Shown here: piece after piece, positions 1 to 8,066 of the stretch | Layout: each line of letters begins with the position of its first letter | Numbering within the stretch: the first letter of the stretch is position 1 | Assembly: GCA_024693365.1 (NCBI GenBank) | Contig: JAILLF010000012.1 | Span: forward strand, 29,277-93,276 | DNA length: 64,000 bases | Direction: 5' to 3' | From: Acetatifactor sp. | Lineage (GTDB): Bacteria > Bacillota > Clostridia > Lachnospirales > Lachnospiraceae | The notes under the pieces: model-generated | Databases searched by the model: none | What the model saw: only the letters and a program-made list of their open reading frames with translations | What the model was told of the DNA's origin: nothing | Position numbers and translations under genes: made by a program

Positions 1-1180
1 CCTTGCTGAACCGGATCCTCTCCAACATCTTTCTGGTCAGCACCACGTGGCTCTCCATGATCTCGCGTTCCTTCGGCGTGAGCGTTCCCTTCCGGATGGA
101 AAGTGTCTCCGTCTCATTCGCCGTCAGCCAGCTCTTCGTGATGCCGTCCCTGTCAACGTATTTCCTGCGCGAGATCGCCTGGATCTCAGCAAGGAGTTCG
201 TCAGAAAGGTACCCCGCACTGTTGGCACTTTTTATTGTTTCAAGTCCCTCATGCAAATCCTGCTTCGTCTTTTCATATTCTTCCCCAGGGATTTCTCCGC
301 GCAGATAACTGATTTCCGAAAGAAGTTCGATCAGTTCAAACCTCTGGCAAATGGCATCCTCGAAGCCTTCGATTCTGGAAGCCTTATCCATCACGGAAAG
401 CGCGATTCCAAGCTTTCCGACGTCATGCAGCCAGACCGCCATCAAAAATTCTCGCTCTTCCTGCGGCGTCATCGCCTTGTCCGGTGCATGCTTCCTAAGC
501 CACGCCAAAAAATTCCTGCCGTACCTCGCCATGTTTCTCGTATGGTTCGCGTTGTACGGGCTTCTCGCGTCGATGGCCGTTGAGAGCACCTGTACCATGG
601 ATTCCAAAAGGCTTGTGATCTCACGACTGTAATTTAAGTTTGTGAGACGGATGGCCGCCTGCGACGCAAGGGATTGGATCACCTGCTCACAGTCCTTTGG
701 GAACGGCATAACGTTCCCCTTCTCATCCTTTGCATTTAGGAGCTGCAGCACGCCAATGGTGTCTCCCTTGTCATCCAGCATGGGAATCACCAGCATGGAC
801 TGCGTGCGGTAACCCGTCATCTCATCATATCTTCTCGGTCCCGAAAAATCGAAGCGCTGGTCCTCGTAAACGTCTGCCACGCTGATCAGCATCTTGTCCA
901 TCGCCGCCCTCGCACAAACGTTGGTCTCGCGAAGCTCCACGGGCGGGAGCTCAATCTTCTGCCCGTGACCGCCGCGGTCTATTCCAAGGGAAATCGTTAT
1001 CATGATGTGAAAGGACAAGGCGCCGTCTTCCAGAATATACAAGGTTCCGCCGTCGCAATCGGTCAGATCCATCGCCACGTCCACGATTTCCCGCATCAGA
1101 CTGTCACTGTCCGCGTTCGCCGAGAGTGCTATGCCTATATTCAGTAGTCTCTCTATTTCCATGGTATTCATGGTACTCAT
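1..1180 (-). CDS. GAF and HD-GYP-like domain protein, 3' end outside the window
   Basis: Reading the minus strand from an ATG at 1180 gives an open frame to the window edge (393 codons visible, no stop). Residues about 10-175 look like a GAF sensor domain. Residues about 205-285 carry an HD domain with the motif HDVGKLGIA. After about 90 inserted residues comes GTLTPKEREIMESHV, which resembles the second half of an HD-GYP domain (canonical proteins go from HD to this motif in about 20 residues). HD-GYP proteins hydrolyse cyclic dinucleotides such as c-di-GMP; whether this one does cannot be judged, as the rest of the domain lies outside the window. The start overlaps the stop of the upstream MBL gene as ATGA, suggesting translational coupling. 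Confidence 0.75.
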   Translation of the reverse strand, partial: MSTMNTMEIERLLNIGIALSANADSDSLMREIVDVAMDLTDCDGGTLYILEDGALSFHIMITISLGIDRGGHGQKIELPPVELRETNVCARAAMDKMLISVADVYEDQRFDFSGPRRYDEMTGYRTQSMLVIPMLDDKGDTIGVLQLLNAKDEKGNVMPFPKDCEQVIQSLASQAAIRLTNLNYSREITSLLESMVQVLSTAIDARSPYNANHTRNMARYGRNFLAWLRKHAPDKAMTPQEEREFLMAVWLHDVGKLGIALSVMDKASRIEGFEDAICQRFELIELLSEISYLRGEIPGEEYEKTKQDLHEGLETIKSANSAGYLSDELLAEIQAISRRKYVDRDGITKSWLTANETETLSIRKGTLTPKEREIMESHVVLTRKMLERIRFSK

Positions 1181-1995
1181 ATATATCGGATCTCTCCCTG
1201 TCTTCCAAAACTGCAATTCGGATATCTGTCCTTTACGTTCTGCTCCAATGCATCCAACTGGGCGTCCGTGGATGAGGGATCAAAATGTACCAGAACCGTA
1301 TGCTTTGCGCCGCACTTCTGCCCAAGGCTTGCCCCCTGACGCTGCGTGCTGTGCCCCCAGCCACGCTTTTCCTCCGCATCCTCGTCCGTCAGCTGACCGT
1401 CGAAAAAGAGAAGGTCGCAGTCCTTTGCGAATGCCAAAAGATCTCTTTCCGCCTGCTCCGTAAGTTCACTGTCCACGGCGTAAACAAGGCTGTGCTTTCC
1501 GTCCGACAGTTTATAGTGCGTTACGCCGCCCGGATGGTTTCCCGCAAGGACGTCAACGGTGACGTCGCCTATGCGGAATGACCCCCTGACGGAAACATAT
1601 TCCAGGCCCTTGGAGACGTCTTCCAAATGAACGGGCCAAAAGGGCGGTCCGTACAGGGCATGCAGTATTTCCTGACACGACATCCCTTCGTGGTCTGCCA
1701 TGTAAAGCTTCATTTTCTTTGACGGATCAGCAAGTGCAGGCCATTTGCAAAGGCCAAGCAGATGATCCAGATGCGGATGCCCGATCAGCATGTGATTCTC
1801 TGCGCCGGCTTCCGCGTACATGATCCCGCTTCCCGCATCCAGAAAGATCACGGTCTCCCCAATCTGAACGCGGATGCTGAGCGTGTCACTGCCGAATTCC
1901 TGATATTCCTTGGGCGTGACGGCCATGGAGCCGCGCACTCCCAACAGTTCAATTTTCCAACAATCTTTCCCTTCCGTTTCCATGTCCCCCATCAA
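1177..1995 (-). CDS. MBL-fold metallo-hydrolase
   Basis: The 272-residue protein has the metallo-beta-lactamase fold signature HPHLDH at residues 73-78, matching HxHxDH, preceded by LLGVRGSMAVTP and FLDAGSG, as in the PhnP/cyclic phosphodiesterase-like branch of the superfamily. Later candidate metal ligands are in GNHPGG, AVDSE and VLVHFDP. It is soluble, with no signal peptide. It probably binds two metals and hydrolyses a phosphodiester or related bond, but the substrate is not evident. Translation appears to start at a TTG (1995) or the ATG just after it, behind an AAGG-rich site. The stop overlaps the start of the GAF/HD-GYP gene, so the two hydrolases may work on related signalling nucleotides (inference). 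Confidence 0.8.
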   Translation of the reverse strand: MMGDMETEGKDCWKIELLGVRGSMAVTPKEYQEFGSDTLSIRVQIGETVIFLDAGSGIMYAEAGAENHMLIGHPHLDHLLGLCKWPALADPSKKMKLYMADHEGMSCQEILHALYGPPFWPVHLEDVSKGLEYVSVRGSFRIGDVTVDVLAGNHPGGVTHYKLSDGKHSLVYAVDSELTEQAERDLLAFAKDCDLLFFDGQLTDEDAEEKRGWGHSTQRQGASLGQKCGAKHTVLVHFDPSSTDAQLDALEQNVKDRYPNCSFGRQGEIRYI

Positions 1996-2040
1996 CCTTT
2001 TCCTTATTTCTTTCGTCTGTCATGCCGTACTGTTTTAGCC

Positions 2041-2691
2041 TTATGTCTCTTCCTTCCGGACAAATTCCGTTTCTCCAAGCTTTTCCACCTTGACGCGGGC
2101 GGCCGTCGCTTCCGTCAGCTCTTTTTGAAAGCTCTCCGCATCCTCCTTTGCAAGGAGTACCTTCAGCCGGACTTTTTCGGCATATTCGCTCTCCGCCGGC
2201 TGCACGCCGCGATTGCCAAGCAGATACAGCACCTTTCCCACGTCGTTGTATTCCGCTTCCAGCAAAAGCTCCGTTCCCTGCCGCATCACGCCGACTTCAC
2301 AGGCTGCCAGGCCTTCCTTGACTGCCTGCGTATAGGCACGGACCAAACCGCCGGTTCCCAGAAGAACGCCCCCAAAGTATCTGGTGACGACCACTGCCAC
2401 GTTGCGGATCCCAGAGCCGAGAAGCACCTCCAGCATGGGCCTTCCCGCCGTTCCCGACGGTTCCCCGTCATCGCTGCATCTCGTCAGTTCTCCCCTGCTT
2501 CCAATGCAAAAGGCAGAACAATTATGCCTTGCATCCCAGTACTTCTTTTTCATCTCTTCAATGAAGGAGACTGCCTCTTCCTCCGTCTGGCAGCTTCTCA
2601 CCGTTGCAATAAAACGGGATTTCTTTTCTTCGTATTCCCCCTGTCCCCCGGACAAAAGGACGCGATAGGACGAGTTTCCAGCGTCTGCCAC
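2041..2691 (-). CDS. YigZ/IMPACT family protein
   Basis: This is a 216-residue member of the UPF0029/IMPACT family. The N-terminal core shows the family pattern EKKSRFIATV, DARHNCSAFCIG, DDGEPSGTAGRPML and VVVTRYFGGVLLGTGGLVRAY. The C-terminal part is the DUF1949-like ferredoxin fold. The biochemical role is unsettled; eukaryotic IMPACT modulates GCN2, and bacterial YigZ is thought to bind nucleic acid or a ribosome-associated partner. I prefer the GTG at 2691 because GGAGG lies nine bases upstream; the longer frame from 2745 has no ribosome binding site. The length then matches the usual 205-215 residues. Confidence 0.85.
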   Translation of the reverse strand: MADAGNSSYRVLLSGGQGEYEEKKSRFIATVRSCQTEEEAVSFIEEMKKKYWDARHNCSAFCIGSRGELTRCSDDGEPSGTAGRPMLEVLLGSGIRNVAVVVTRYFGGVLLGTGGLVRAYTQAVKEGLAACEVGVMRQGTELLLEAEYNDVGKVLYLLGNRGVQPAESEYAEKVRLKVLLAKEDAESFQKELTEATAARVKVEKLGETEFVRKEET

Positions 2692-2818
2692 GTATCGTTT
2701 CCTCCAAAAGCACATAATATCCCAAAATACAATCATTCTTATCATACCACAAACAATTATTTTTGTGAAGTCAAGGCACGCGGAAAAGCTTAACTTTTTC
2801 TTAAGGTTAAATAAGTGC

Positions 2819-2847
2819 TTTCCATTTTCTGATTTTTTTGGTATACT
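2819..2847 (+). promoter_or_regulatory. promoter of the PBP gene
   Basis: TTTCCA (2819-2824) and TATACT (2842-2847) are separated by 17 bases, about 44 bases before the chosen ATG. The -10 is strong and the -35 matches at four of six positions. This is the only sigma-A-like signal seen in the divergent gap between yigZ and the PBP gene. Confidence 0.6.
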
Positions 2848-2890
2848 ATAGCAGATAATGGACTTTTATCCATTCAGAAAGGACAAGCTT

Positions 2891-5578
2891 ATGAATTATG
2901 GCAGAAGTGGGGTTCGCGAGATCCAAAGATCGCTGAATTCCAAAACAAATAAACTATGGCACTCCATGCTGATCATGATTCTATGGGCAGGCATTCTCGT
3001 CTCCATCGCCCTTATTGTCTTCGGAGGAGAGCTTGCTACCGGCCTGTTTAAGGCAATTTTGGAGGATACGCCGCGCGTATATCTGGATGACATCATCGCC
3101 TCCGGTCAGGCTACCATTGTATACGATGCAGAAGGGAACGCGATCGACAGCTACATTTCCATGAACTCGAACAGAATCCAGGTCGGCTGGGACAAGATCC
3201 CGAAGCACCTCGGGCAAGCCTTTGTCGCCTGCGAGGATGAGCGTTTCTATCAGAACAACGGCATTGATTACATCGCGATTGGCCGTTCCGGTTTCCAGTA
3301 CGTAAAATCCGGATTCCGCCAGACGCAGGGCGGCAGTACCATCACTCAGCAGCTCTTAAAGAATACGGTATTCACCACTTGGACGGAGGAAGGTCACAAT
3401 CTGGTCAAGAAAATCAAGCGTAAGATTCAGGAACAGTATCTTGCGCTGGAAGCTACCAGAAGATTCACCAAGGACGAGATCCTGCTCCGCTACATGAACG
3501 CAATTAACTTGGGACAGGGCACGCTTGGCGTGGAATCTGCGTCTCTCCGTTATTTTGGAAAGCACTGCGCTGAACTTACCATTTCCGAGGCGGCCGTAAT
3601 CGCCGTGATCACCCAGAACCCTACCGGTTACAATCCCATCAGCCATCCGGACAACAACGCAAGAAGACGTAAAAACTGTCTGGACAAAATGAAGGAGCTT
3701 GGCTTTATCACGGAGGATCAGTATACCGAGGCAATCGAGGACACCAACGCCGTTTACGATCGAATCGGCCTTTACAATACGGCACGCCTTGTCAACTCCT
3801 CCTCCACCGCGTCCTATTTTTCCGACGCCGTGTACGAGCAGGTGTTTGATGACCTTGTGGAAGCCGGGTATACCGCCAGCGTGGCAGAGACCATGTTGAC
3901 CAGCGGCGGACTTCGGATCGAATCCACTTTGGATCCCACGATCCAGAGAATCTGTGACGAAGAGGCGGCTAATCCCAAGAATTATCCCGCGCAGACGGAC
4001 TGGTACCTAAACTACGCTCTCACCGTGAAGCTGGATGCCGTTTCCAAAAAGAACTTCAGTAAGGAAAACATGGCCAACTGGTTTAAGAGCCATAAGGACA
4101 AGGATTTCAACCTGATCTTTAAGTCTCAGGAAGATGCATACTTGGCAATCGAGGAATACAGAACTGCAATGCTGGAAGAACTAAACGTTGAGGATGATCC
4201 CGAAAACTACGAGGAAAGCATCAACATGACTCCTCAACCTCAGGTAGCATTTGTCGTAAGTGATCCCAAAACCGGTTACGTCGTGGCCGTGGTAGGCGGA
4301 CGCGGTACCAAGGCGGGAAGACGTACCCTCAACCGTGCCGTATCCTCAACTCGTTCTCCTGGTTCCACGTTCAAGGTATTGGCGTCCTTTGCCCCCGCAC
4401 TGGACTGCTGCGGCATGACCTTGGGAACCGTTTACAATGACGCGGCATTCAATTACAGTAATGGTACACCGGTTAGCAACTGGTACGGACGAAATACTTA
4501 CTGGGGCATCTGCTCTCTCCGCGATGCGATCCGTGAATCGCTGAACATCGTGGCAGTAAAGAACTTGACCGTAATCACGCCTCAGCTGGGATTTGACTAC
4601 TTGATCAATTTCGGATTTACGACTTTGGAGCCCGGAAATTATTACGGCAGCGAGTGGAAGACCGACATCATCCAGCCTTTGGCCCTGGGCGGCATCACCC
4701 GCGGCGTATCGCCCTTCGAGTTGAATGCGGCTTACGCAGCCATCGAGAATCAGGGTGCTTACGTTACGCCCAAGCTTTACTCCCGCGTGACTGACTCCGA
4801 AGGCAACGTCATCCTGGACAACATTAATCCCAAGAGCCGCCAGGTGCTCAAGGAGACCACCGCTTACCTTTTGACGGACGCCATGAAGGACGTTATCAAT
4901 AAGGGAACGGCGACCATGTGTAAGCTTCCTAACATGAACGCAGCCGGAAAGACCGGTACCACGACCAAGACCCATGACGTATGGTTTGCAGGCTTCACAC
5001 CTTATTACTCCTGTACCGTATGGACTGGCTATGACAACAACATCGCCATGGTAACCTCCGGTACGAACAAGCAGTCCGACATCTCCAAGACAATCTGGAA
5101 GGCCGTTATGACCAGAATCCATGAGGATCTTCCCAATCAGGAGTTCACCGTTCCGAACGGCATCGTAAAATGCAAGATCTGTTCCAAGTCCGGTCTGCTT
5201 CCGAGAGAAGGCCTTTGCGACGCCGCAGGTTGCGTGATAACTGAACTCTACGCCCAGGGAACGCAGCCCACGGAATACTGTAACATCCATTACGAAGGTG
5301 ATATTTGTGCGTATGATAACCTGATCGCCTGCGATGAGTGTCCGTTTAAGTATCACGGATATGCTGAGCTTCCTCTGGTAGAAGACCCCTCTCTGACGAA
5401 GGGATCCACCAGGATCGTAAAAACGCCTGAAGGCGGTCAGACGCTTGTAACGCCGCCTACCACCAATCGCTGTCAGCACGACGCGAATTTCTTCAAGCAA
5501 CCGAATGCGTCTGCAATCATCCAAGAGCAGCAGATCATCCTGCAACAGAGGATTGCTGCCGCAAACGCAGGACAATAA
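2891..5578 (+). CDS. class A penicillin-binding protein (transglycosylase/transpeptidase)
   Basis: This 895-residue bifunctional PBP polymerises lipid II and cross-links peptidoglycan at the outer face of the membrane. One transmembrane helix lies at about residues 25-50. The GT51 domain has the catalytic Glu near residue 115 in EDERFYQNNGID (the usual His of EDxxFxxHxG is Asn), then GGSTITQQLLKN and RRFTKDEILLRYMNAI. The transpeptidase domain has SxxK as STFK (Ser 492, Lys 495), an SLN motif, and KTGT at about 687. The C-terminal about 100 residues carry several Cys (CKIC, CDAAGC, CNIHYEGDIC, CDECP) and a low-complexity end. The start ATG at 2891 is preceded by AAGGA; the in-frame ATG at 2858 has no site. 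Confidence 0.93.
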   Translation: MNYGRSGVREIQRSLNSKTNKLWHSMLIMILWAGILVSIALIVFGGELATGLFKAILEDTPRVYLDDIIASGQATIVYDAEGNAIDSYISMNSNRIQVGWDKIPKHLGQAFVACEDERFYQNNGIDYIAIGRSGFQYVKSGFRQTQGGSTITQQLLKNTVFTTWTEEGHNLVKKIKRKIQEQYLALEATRRFTKDEILLRYMNAINLGQGTLGVESASLRYFGKHCAELTISEAAVIAVITQNPTGYNPISHPDNNARRRKNCLDKMKELGFITEDQYTEAIEDTNAVYDRIGLYNTARLVNSSSTASYFSDAVYEQVFDDLVEAGYTASVAETMLTSGGLRIESTLDPTIQRICDEEAANPKNYPAQTDWYLNYALTVKLDAVSKKNFSKENMANWFKSHKDKDFNLIFKSQEDAYLAIEEYRTAMLEELNVEDDPENYEESINMTPQPQVAFVVSDPKTGYVVAVVGGRGTKAGRRTLNRAVSSTRSPGSTFKVLASFAPALDCCGMTLGTVYNDAAFNYSNGTPVSNWYGRNTYWGICSLRDAIRESLNIVAVKNLTVITPQLGFDYLINFGFTTLEPGNYYGSEWKTDIIQPLALGGITRGVSPFELNAAYAAIENQGAYVTPKLYSRVTDSEGNVILDNINPKSRQVLKETTAYLLTDAMKDVINKGTATMCKLPNMNAAGKTGTTTKTHDVWFAGFTPYYSCTVWTGYDNNIAMVTSGTNKQSDISKTIWKAVMTRIHEDLPNQEFTVPNGIVKCKICSKSGLLPREGLCDAAGCVITELYAQGTQPTEYCNIHYEGDICAYDNLIACDECPFKYHGYAELPLVEDPSLTKGSTRIVKTPEGGQTLVTPPTTNRCQHDANFFKQPNASAIIQEQQIILQQRIAAANAGQ

Positions 5579-5581
5579 CGC

Positions 5582-5633
5582 AAAATTGGGTCAAGGGGAC
5601 GTGTCACCAGACACGTCCCCTTGACCCAATTTT
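5582..5633. repeat. long perfect palindrome, GGGGACGTGTC family, copy 1
   Basis: The arms 5582-5605 and 5610-5633 are perfect 24-base inverted copies around the loop ACCA. Each arm contains the core GGGGACGTGTC. The copy lies four bases after the PBP stop and ends in TTTT, so it could also terminate transcription, and in both directions. A related, longer palindrome is at 16400-16475 (17 of 19 bases identical over the outer part), so this is a dispersed repeat rather than a one-off terminator. Confidence 0.85.
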
Positions 5634-5647
5634 ATCTACTGCATACT

Positions 5648-6007
5648 TCAGTTTGCCTTTGTTTTCTTTCGAATGGCCTTGATCTGTTTATTCAAATCGG
5701 CGATCGCCTTCTTGGCATTTGCAATGGCAACGCACTGTTTGCTAAAGCGTTCCGCTTCCGTCTGCTTTCCCACTTCAACGCCCAGTTCCTCCGGGCAGGG
5801 CGCTTCGCCGTTCTCTTCCGCCTCCACGCGTTCCTCATACTGTGCGAACACCATTTGGCCGATCTCAAGCTGATTCTTTTTGATCACTTCTTCACAGGTG
5901 CTGATCTGCATCTTTAATCTCGAGATTTCCGCGAAATCCTTTGCGCTCTCCTGCACCTTGCGCTTTGTCTTTACAATCGTCGCTTTTACGGTCTCAAACC
6001 GCTCCAT
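5648..6007 (-). CDS. small coiled-coil protein of unknown function
   Basis: The 119-residue product is charged and largely helical: residues 1-60 and 85-119 have heptad-like patterns (QISTCEEVIKKNQLEIGQM, NAKKAIADLNKQIKAIRKK) typical of coiled coils. The middle is acidic (EAEENGEAPCPEELG). There is no signal peptide or membrane segment, and I recognise no catalytic motif. AAAGGAG lies 11 bases before the ATG at 6007; the in-frame GTG at 6019 overlaps that site and is less likely. The gene stands alone, convergent with the PBP gene across the palindrome. Confidence 0.6.
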   Translation of the reverse strand: MERFETVKATIVKTKRKVQESAKDFAEISRLKMQISTCEEVIKKNQLEIGQMVFAQYEERVEAEENGEAPCPEELGVEVGKQTEAERFSKQCVAIANAKKAIADLNKQIKAIRKKTKAN

Positions 6008-6095
6008 AACCCCATCCACTCCTTTCCATGGTCATTTGTTAACCCCAATCCTAGATTTATTGTACCTTTTTTTGCAAAAACCTTCAAGTATTTCA

Positions 6096-6125
6096 TTGCA
6101 CTTTTATCAGGAACTGTGCTATACT
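6096..6125 (+). promoter_or_regulatory. promoter of the 96-residue ORF
   Basis: TTGCAC (6096-6101) and TATACT (6120-6125) are 18 bases apart with an upstream TGTG (extended -10). Together with AGGAGG before 6152 this supports expression of the small gene. Confidence 0.65.
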
Positions 6126-6151
6126 GAAGCTAGTTTTAGGAGGTACGCGAC

Positions 6152-6442
6152 ATGATGCAACAGCCCATCTATACCAGCTTAAAAGTAAACAATGAGATTG
6201 AACTGTGCGAGGTGAATGACGAAGAATGCAAGAAACTGATTGAAAAAGCATTCCTTCAGAACCGCATCTCCTACTACGTGCGCTGGACGAAAGCCTCCTT
6301 TTTCTCCAAGCGTCAAAATTGCATTATCTGCGTAAACGACAATTCCAAGGAAGCGGCGGAAGAAATCGTGCGCTCCATTTGCGACGAGGCCGGCTATCAG
6401 GTGAAATTCCTGCTCCGCCAATCCCAGAACAATTATCTGTAA
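6152..6442 (+). CDS. conserved-looking small protein, function unknown
   Basis: The 96-residue soluble protein has an alternating alpha/beta look: EIELCEVNDEECKKLIEKAFLQNRISYYVRW, then KRQNCIICVNDNSKEAAEEIVRSICDEAGYQV. This resembles a ferredoxin-like fold with hydrophobic strands (NCIICVN) and amphipathic helices. There are no clear catalytic residues, although four Cys are present. It has its own promoter, AGGAGG eight bases before the ATG pair (ATGATG), and a strong terminator after it, so it is a real monocistronic gene. Confidence 0.65.
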   Translation: MMQQPIYTSLKVNNEIELCEVNDEECKKLIEKAFLQNRISYYVRWTKASFFSKRQNCIICVNDNSKEAAEEIVRSICDEAGYQVKFLLRQSQNNYL

Positions 6443-6511
6443 GGACACACTGTCCGCAAGAAAATCCTGTCCGTACGTAAACCTTCTGAGGGAACCCTCT
6501 GAGGAAAAAAT

Positions 6512-6550
6512 AAACCTCTTGGTCTCACGTGACCAAGAGGTTTTCTTATT
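6512..6550. terminator. bidirectional terminator
   Basis: AACCTCTTGGTC pairs with GACCAAGAGGTT around a short loop; T-rich tracts follow on both strands (TTTTCTTATTT on plus, TTTATTTTTT on minus). It ends the 96-residue gene on plus and the opp operon on minus. Confidence 0.85.
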
Positions 6551-6615
6551 TCATCACAGACTTTGACAGCCGGACAATTCTGGCATTTTTTACTCCGCCG
6601 CAATACGCTTAGTCC

Positions 6616-7017
6616 TTAGACGAAATAAAAAAGTGCAATAAACACGACCGCAACGGCAAGGAATATGAGTCCCGTTACCAAAAGGAAGCCGTACCCTTTT
6701 GCTTTGCCATATTTCTCACGGCGTCTCGCCACGTACTCGGCGTAAGTCTCATCCTTGCCGTTTCTCGCGCCAGGAATCAGCGCCTGGAACACGTGACTTA
6801 AACCATAGGAAAAGCCATCCATGGCGCCTAGGGAAGAAGCCCAGACAAGTGCGCCAAACATGGTAAACAGTAGCCCCGGGATTGTGGCGGCGTCTGACAG
6901 CATGCGAAAGTTTTCGGTTGCCTCCGCTGCAGGGAACTCCCGGGTGAACAAATAAAGACAAAAGAGAACTCCTCCCGCAAGGAAGGAAGCAACGTATTTT
7001 ATCGGCTTACTTTTCAT
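6616..7017 (-). CDS. small integral membrane protein, DUF3899-like
   Basis: The 133-residue protein has three hydrophobic stretches, at about residues 8-25, 45-65 and 108-133, with a basic cytoplasmic segment YAEYVARRREKYGKAKGYG between the last two. The pattern resembles the DUF3899 membrane proteins of Firmicutes, whose role is unknown. Its ATG overlaps the oppF stop as ATGA, so it is translationally coupled to the peptide transporter and is probably the last gene of that operon, perhaps an accessory membrane subunit (inference). Confidence 0.65.
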   Translation of the reverse strand: MKSKPIKYVASFLAGGVLFCLYLFTREFPAAEATENFRMLSDAATIPGLLFTMFGALVWASSLGAMDGFSYGLSHVFQALIPGARNGKDETYAEYVARRREKYGKAKGYGFLLVTGLIFLAVAVVFIALFYFV

Positions 7018-8066
7018 AGGTTGAATTCTTTCCTGTAACGATTTTCCTCTTCATCATTGCAGTATACAAAGTGACCTGGAACAATCTCGCGCATGGTGGG
7101 ACCCTGCACGCTGTAATCGTGTTCCTTCAGCTTGTTGTATACCAAACGCTTACGGTTCTTCTCAGAATCAGGATCAGGAAGCGGAATCGCGGAAAGCAAC
7201 GACCTTGTGTAAGGATGCATGGGACGAGCAAACAGTTCGTCTGAGCTGGCAAGTTCCACCATCTTTCCATAGTACATTACGCCAATCCGGTCAGAGAAAT
7301 ACTTCACGACCGAGAGATCATGAGCGATGAACATGATCGTGATGCCATACTCTCTCCGCAAGTCATTTAACAGGTTGATTACCTGCGCCTGAATGGACAC
7401 GTCAAGCGCTGACACGGGTTCGTCCGCGATGATCATTTCAGGACGCATGATGACGGATCTCGCGATGCCAATACGTTGACGCTGACCGCCGGAGAACTCA
7501 TGCGGGTAACGACCGGCATGCTCGCGCACAAGCCCTACCTTCTCGAGCGCTTCATACACTCTCTCGTCAATCACCTTTTTGTCCTTCTCACCTTTGATGA
7601 TCAGCCCTTCGGCAATGATTTCGCGAACTGTCATGCGGGGGTCAAGGGAAGCAATCGGATCCTGGAAGATCATCTGGATCTTGTCTACAACCTTCTCTTT
7701 TTTCTGAACCCGCTTTGCTTCCTTGAGTTCTTCGCGATGCTTTTCCAGTTCCTTCTTCAGCACTTCCTTCTCGCTCTCGGAGGCGGTTTTTAATTTTTCA
7801 CGCGCTTCCTTAATCGCAAGTCTGTGAGACATGGTACCTGCCGCAACGTGCTTCCCTTCAAGATAAATGTCGCCGGAAGTAATGTCATAGATCTTAATGA
7901 TGGATCGTCCCGTTGTGGTCTTGCCGCAGCCGGACTCTCCCACGAGGCCGAAAACCTCACCCTTATATACCGAAAAGCTGACGTCATCGACAGCCTTGTT
8001 CCTGCCAAAATACTGACACAGATGCTCTACGCGGAGCAATTCCTCACCAGTCTTAATCTCAGACAT
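7014..8066 (-). CDS. oppF: oligopeptide ABC transporter ATPase OppF-like
   Basis: This 350-residue ATPase drives peptide import with the OppD-like subunit. Near residue 45 is Walker [10 protein letters not shown], followed by the Q-loop MIFQDP, signature FSGGQRQR, Walker B MIIADEP and H-loop FIAHDLS, and the C-terminal oligopeptide-type extension ([19 protein letters not shown]). Between Walker A and the Q-loop is an extra, highly charged helix of about 45 residues ([20 protein letters not shown]...), absent from ordinary OppF. I chose the ATG at 8066, eight bases behind GGAGG; it overlaps the oppD stop by eight bases. Confidence 0.9.
   Translation of the reverse strand: MSEIKTGEELLRVEHLCQYFGRNKAVDDVSFSVYKGEVFGLVGESGCGKTTTGRSIIKIYDITSGDIYLEGKHVAAGTMSHRLAIKEAREKLKTASESEKEVLKKELEKHREELKEAKRVQKKEKVVDKIQMIFQDPIASLDPRMTVREIIAEGLIIKGEKDKKVIDERVYEALEKVGLVREHAGRYPHEFSGGQRQRIGIARSVIMRPEMIIADEPVSALDVSIQAQVINLLNDLRREYGITIMFIAHDLSVVKYFSDRIGVMYYGKMVELASSDELFARPMHPYTRSLLSAIPLPDPDSEKNRKRLVYNKLKEHDYSVQGPTMREIVPGHFVYCNDEEENRYRKEFNL

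Noticed and set aside
4346..5575. 409-codon frame on the minus strand opposite the PBP gene
   Set aside because: It is a shadow of the PBP reading frame in reverse; the sequence shows PBP motifs on the plus strand and no start signal on minus.
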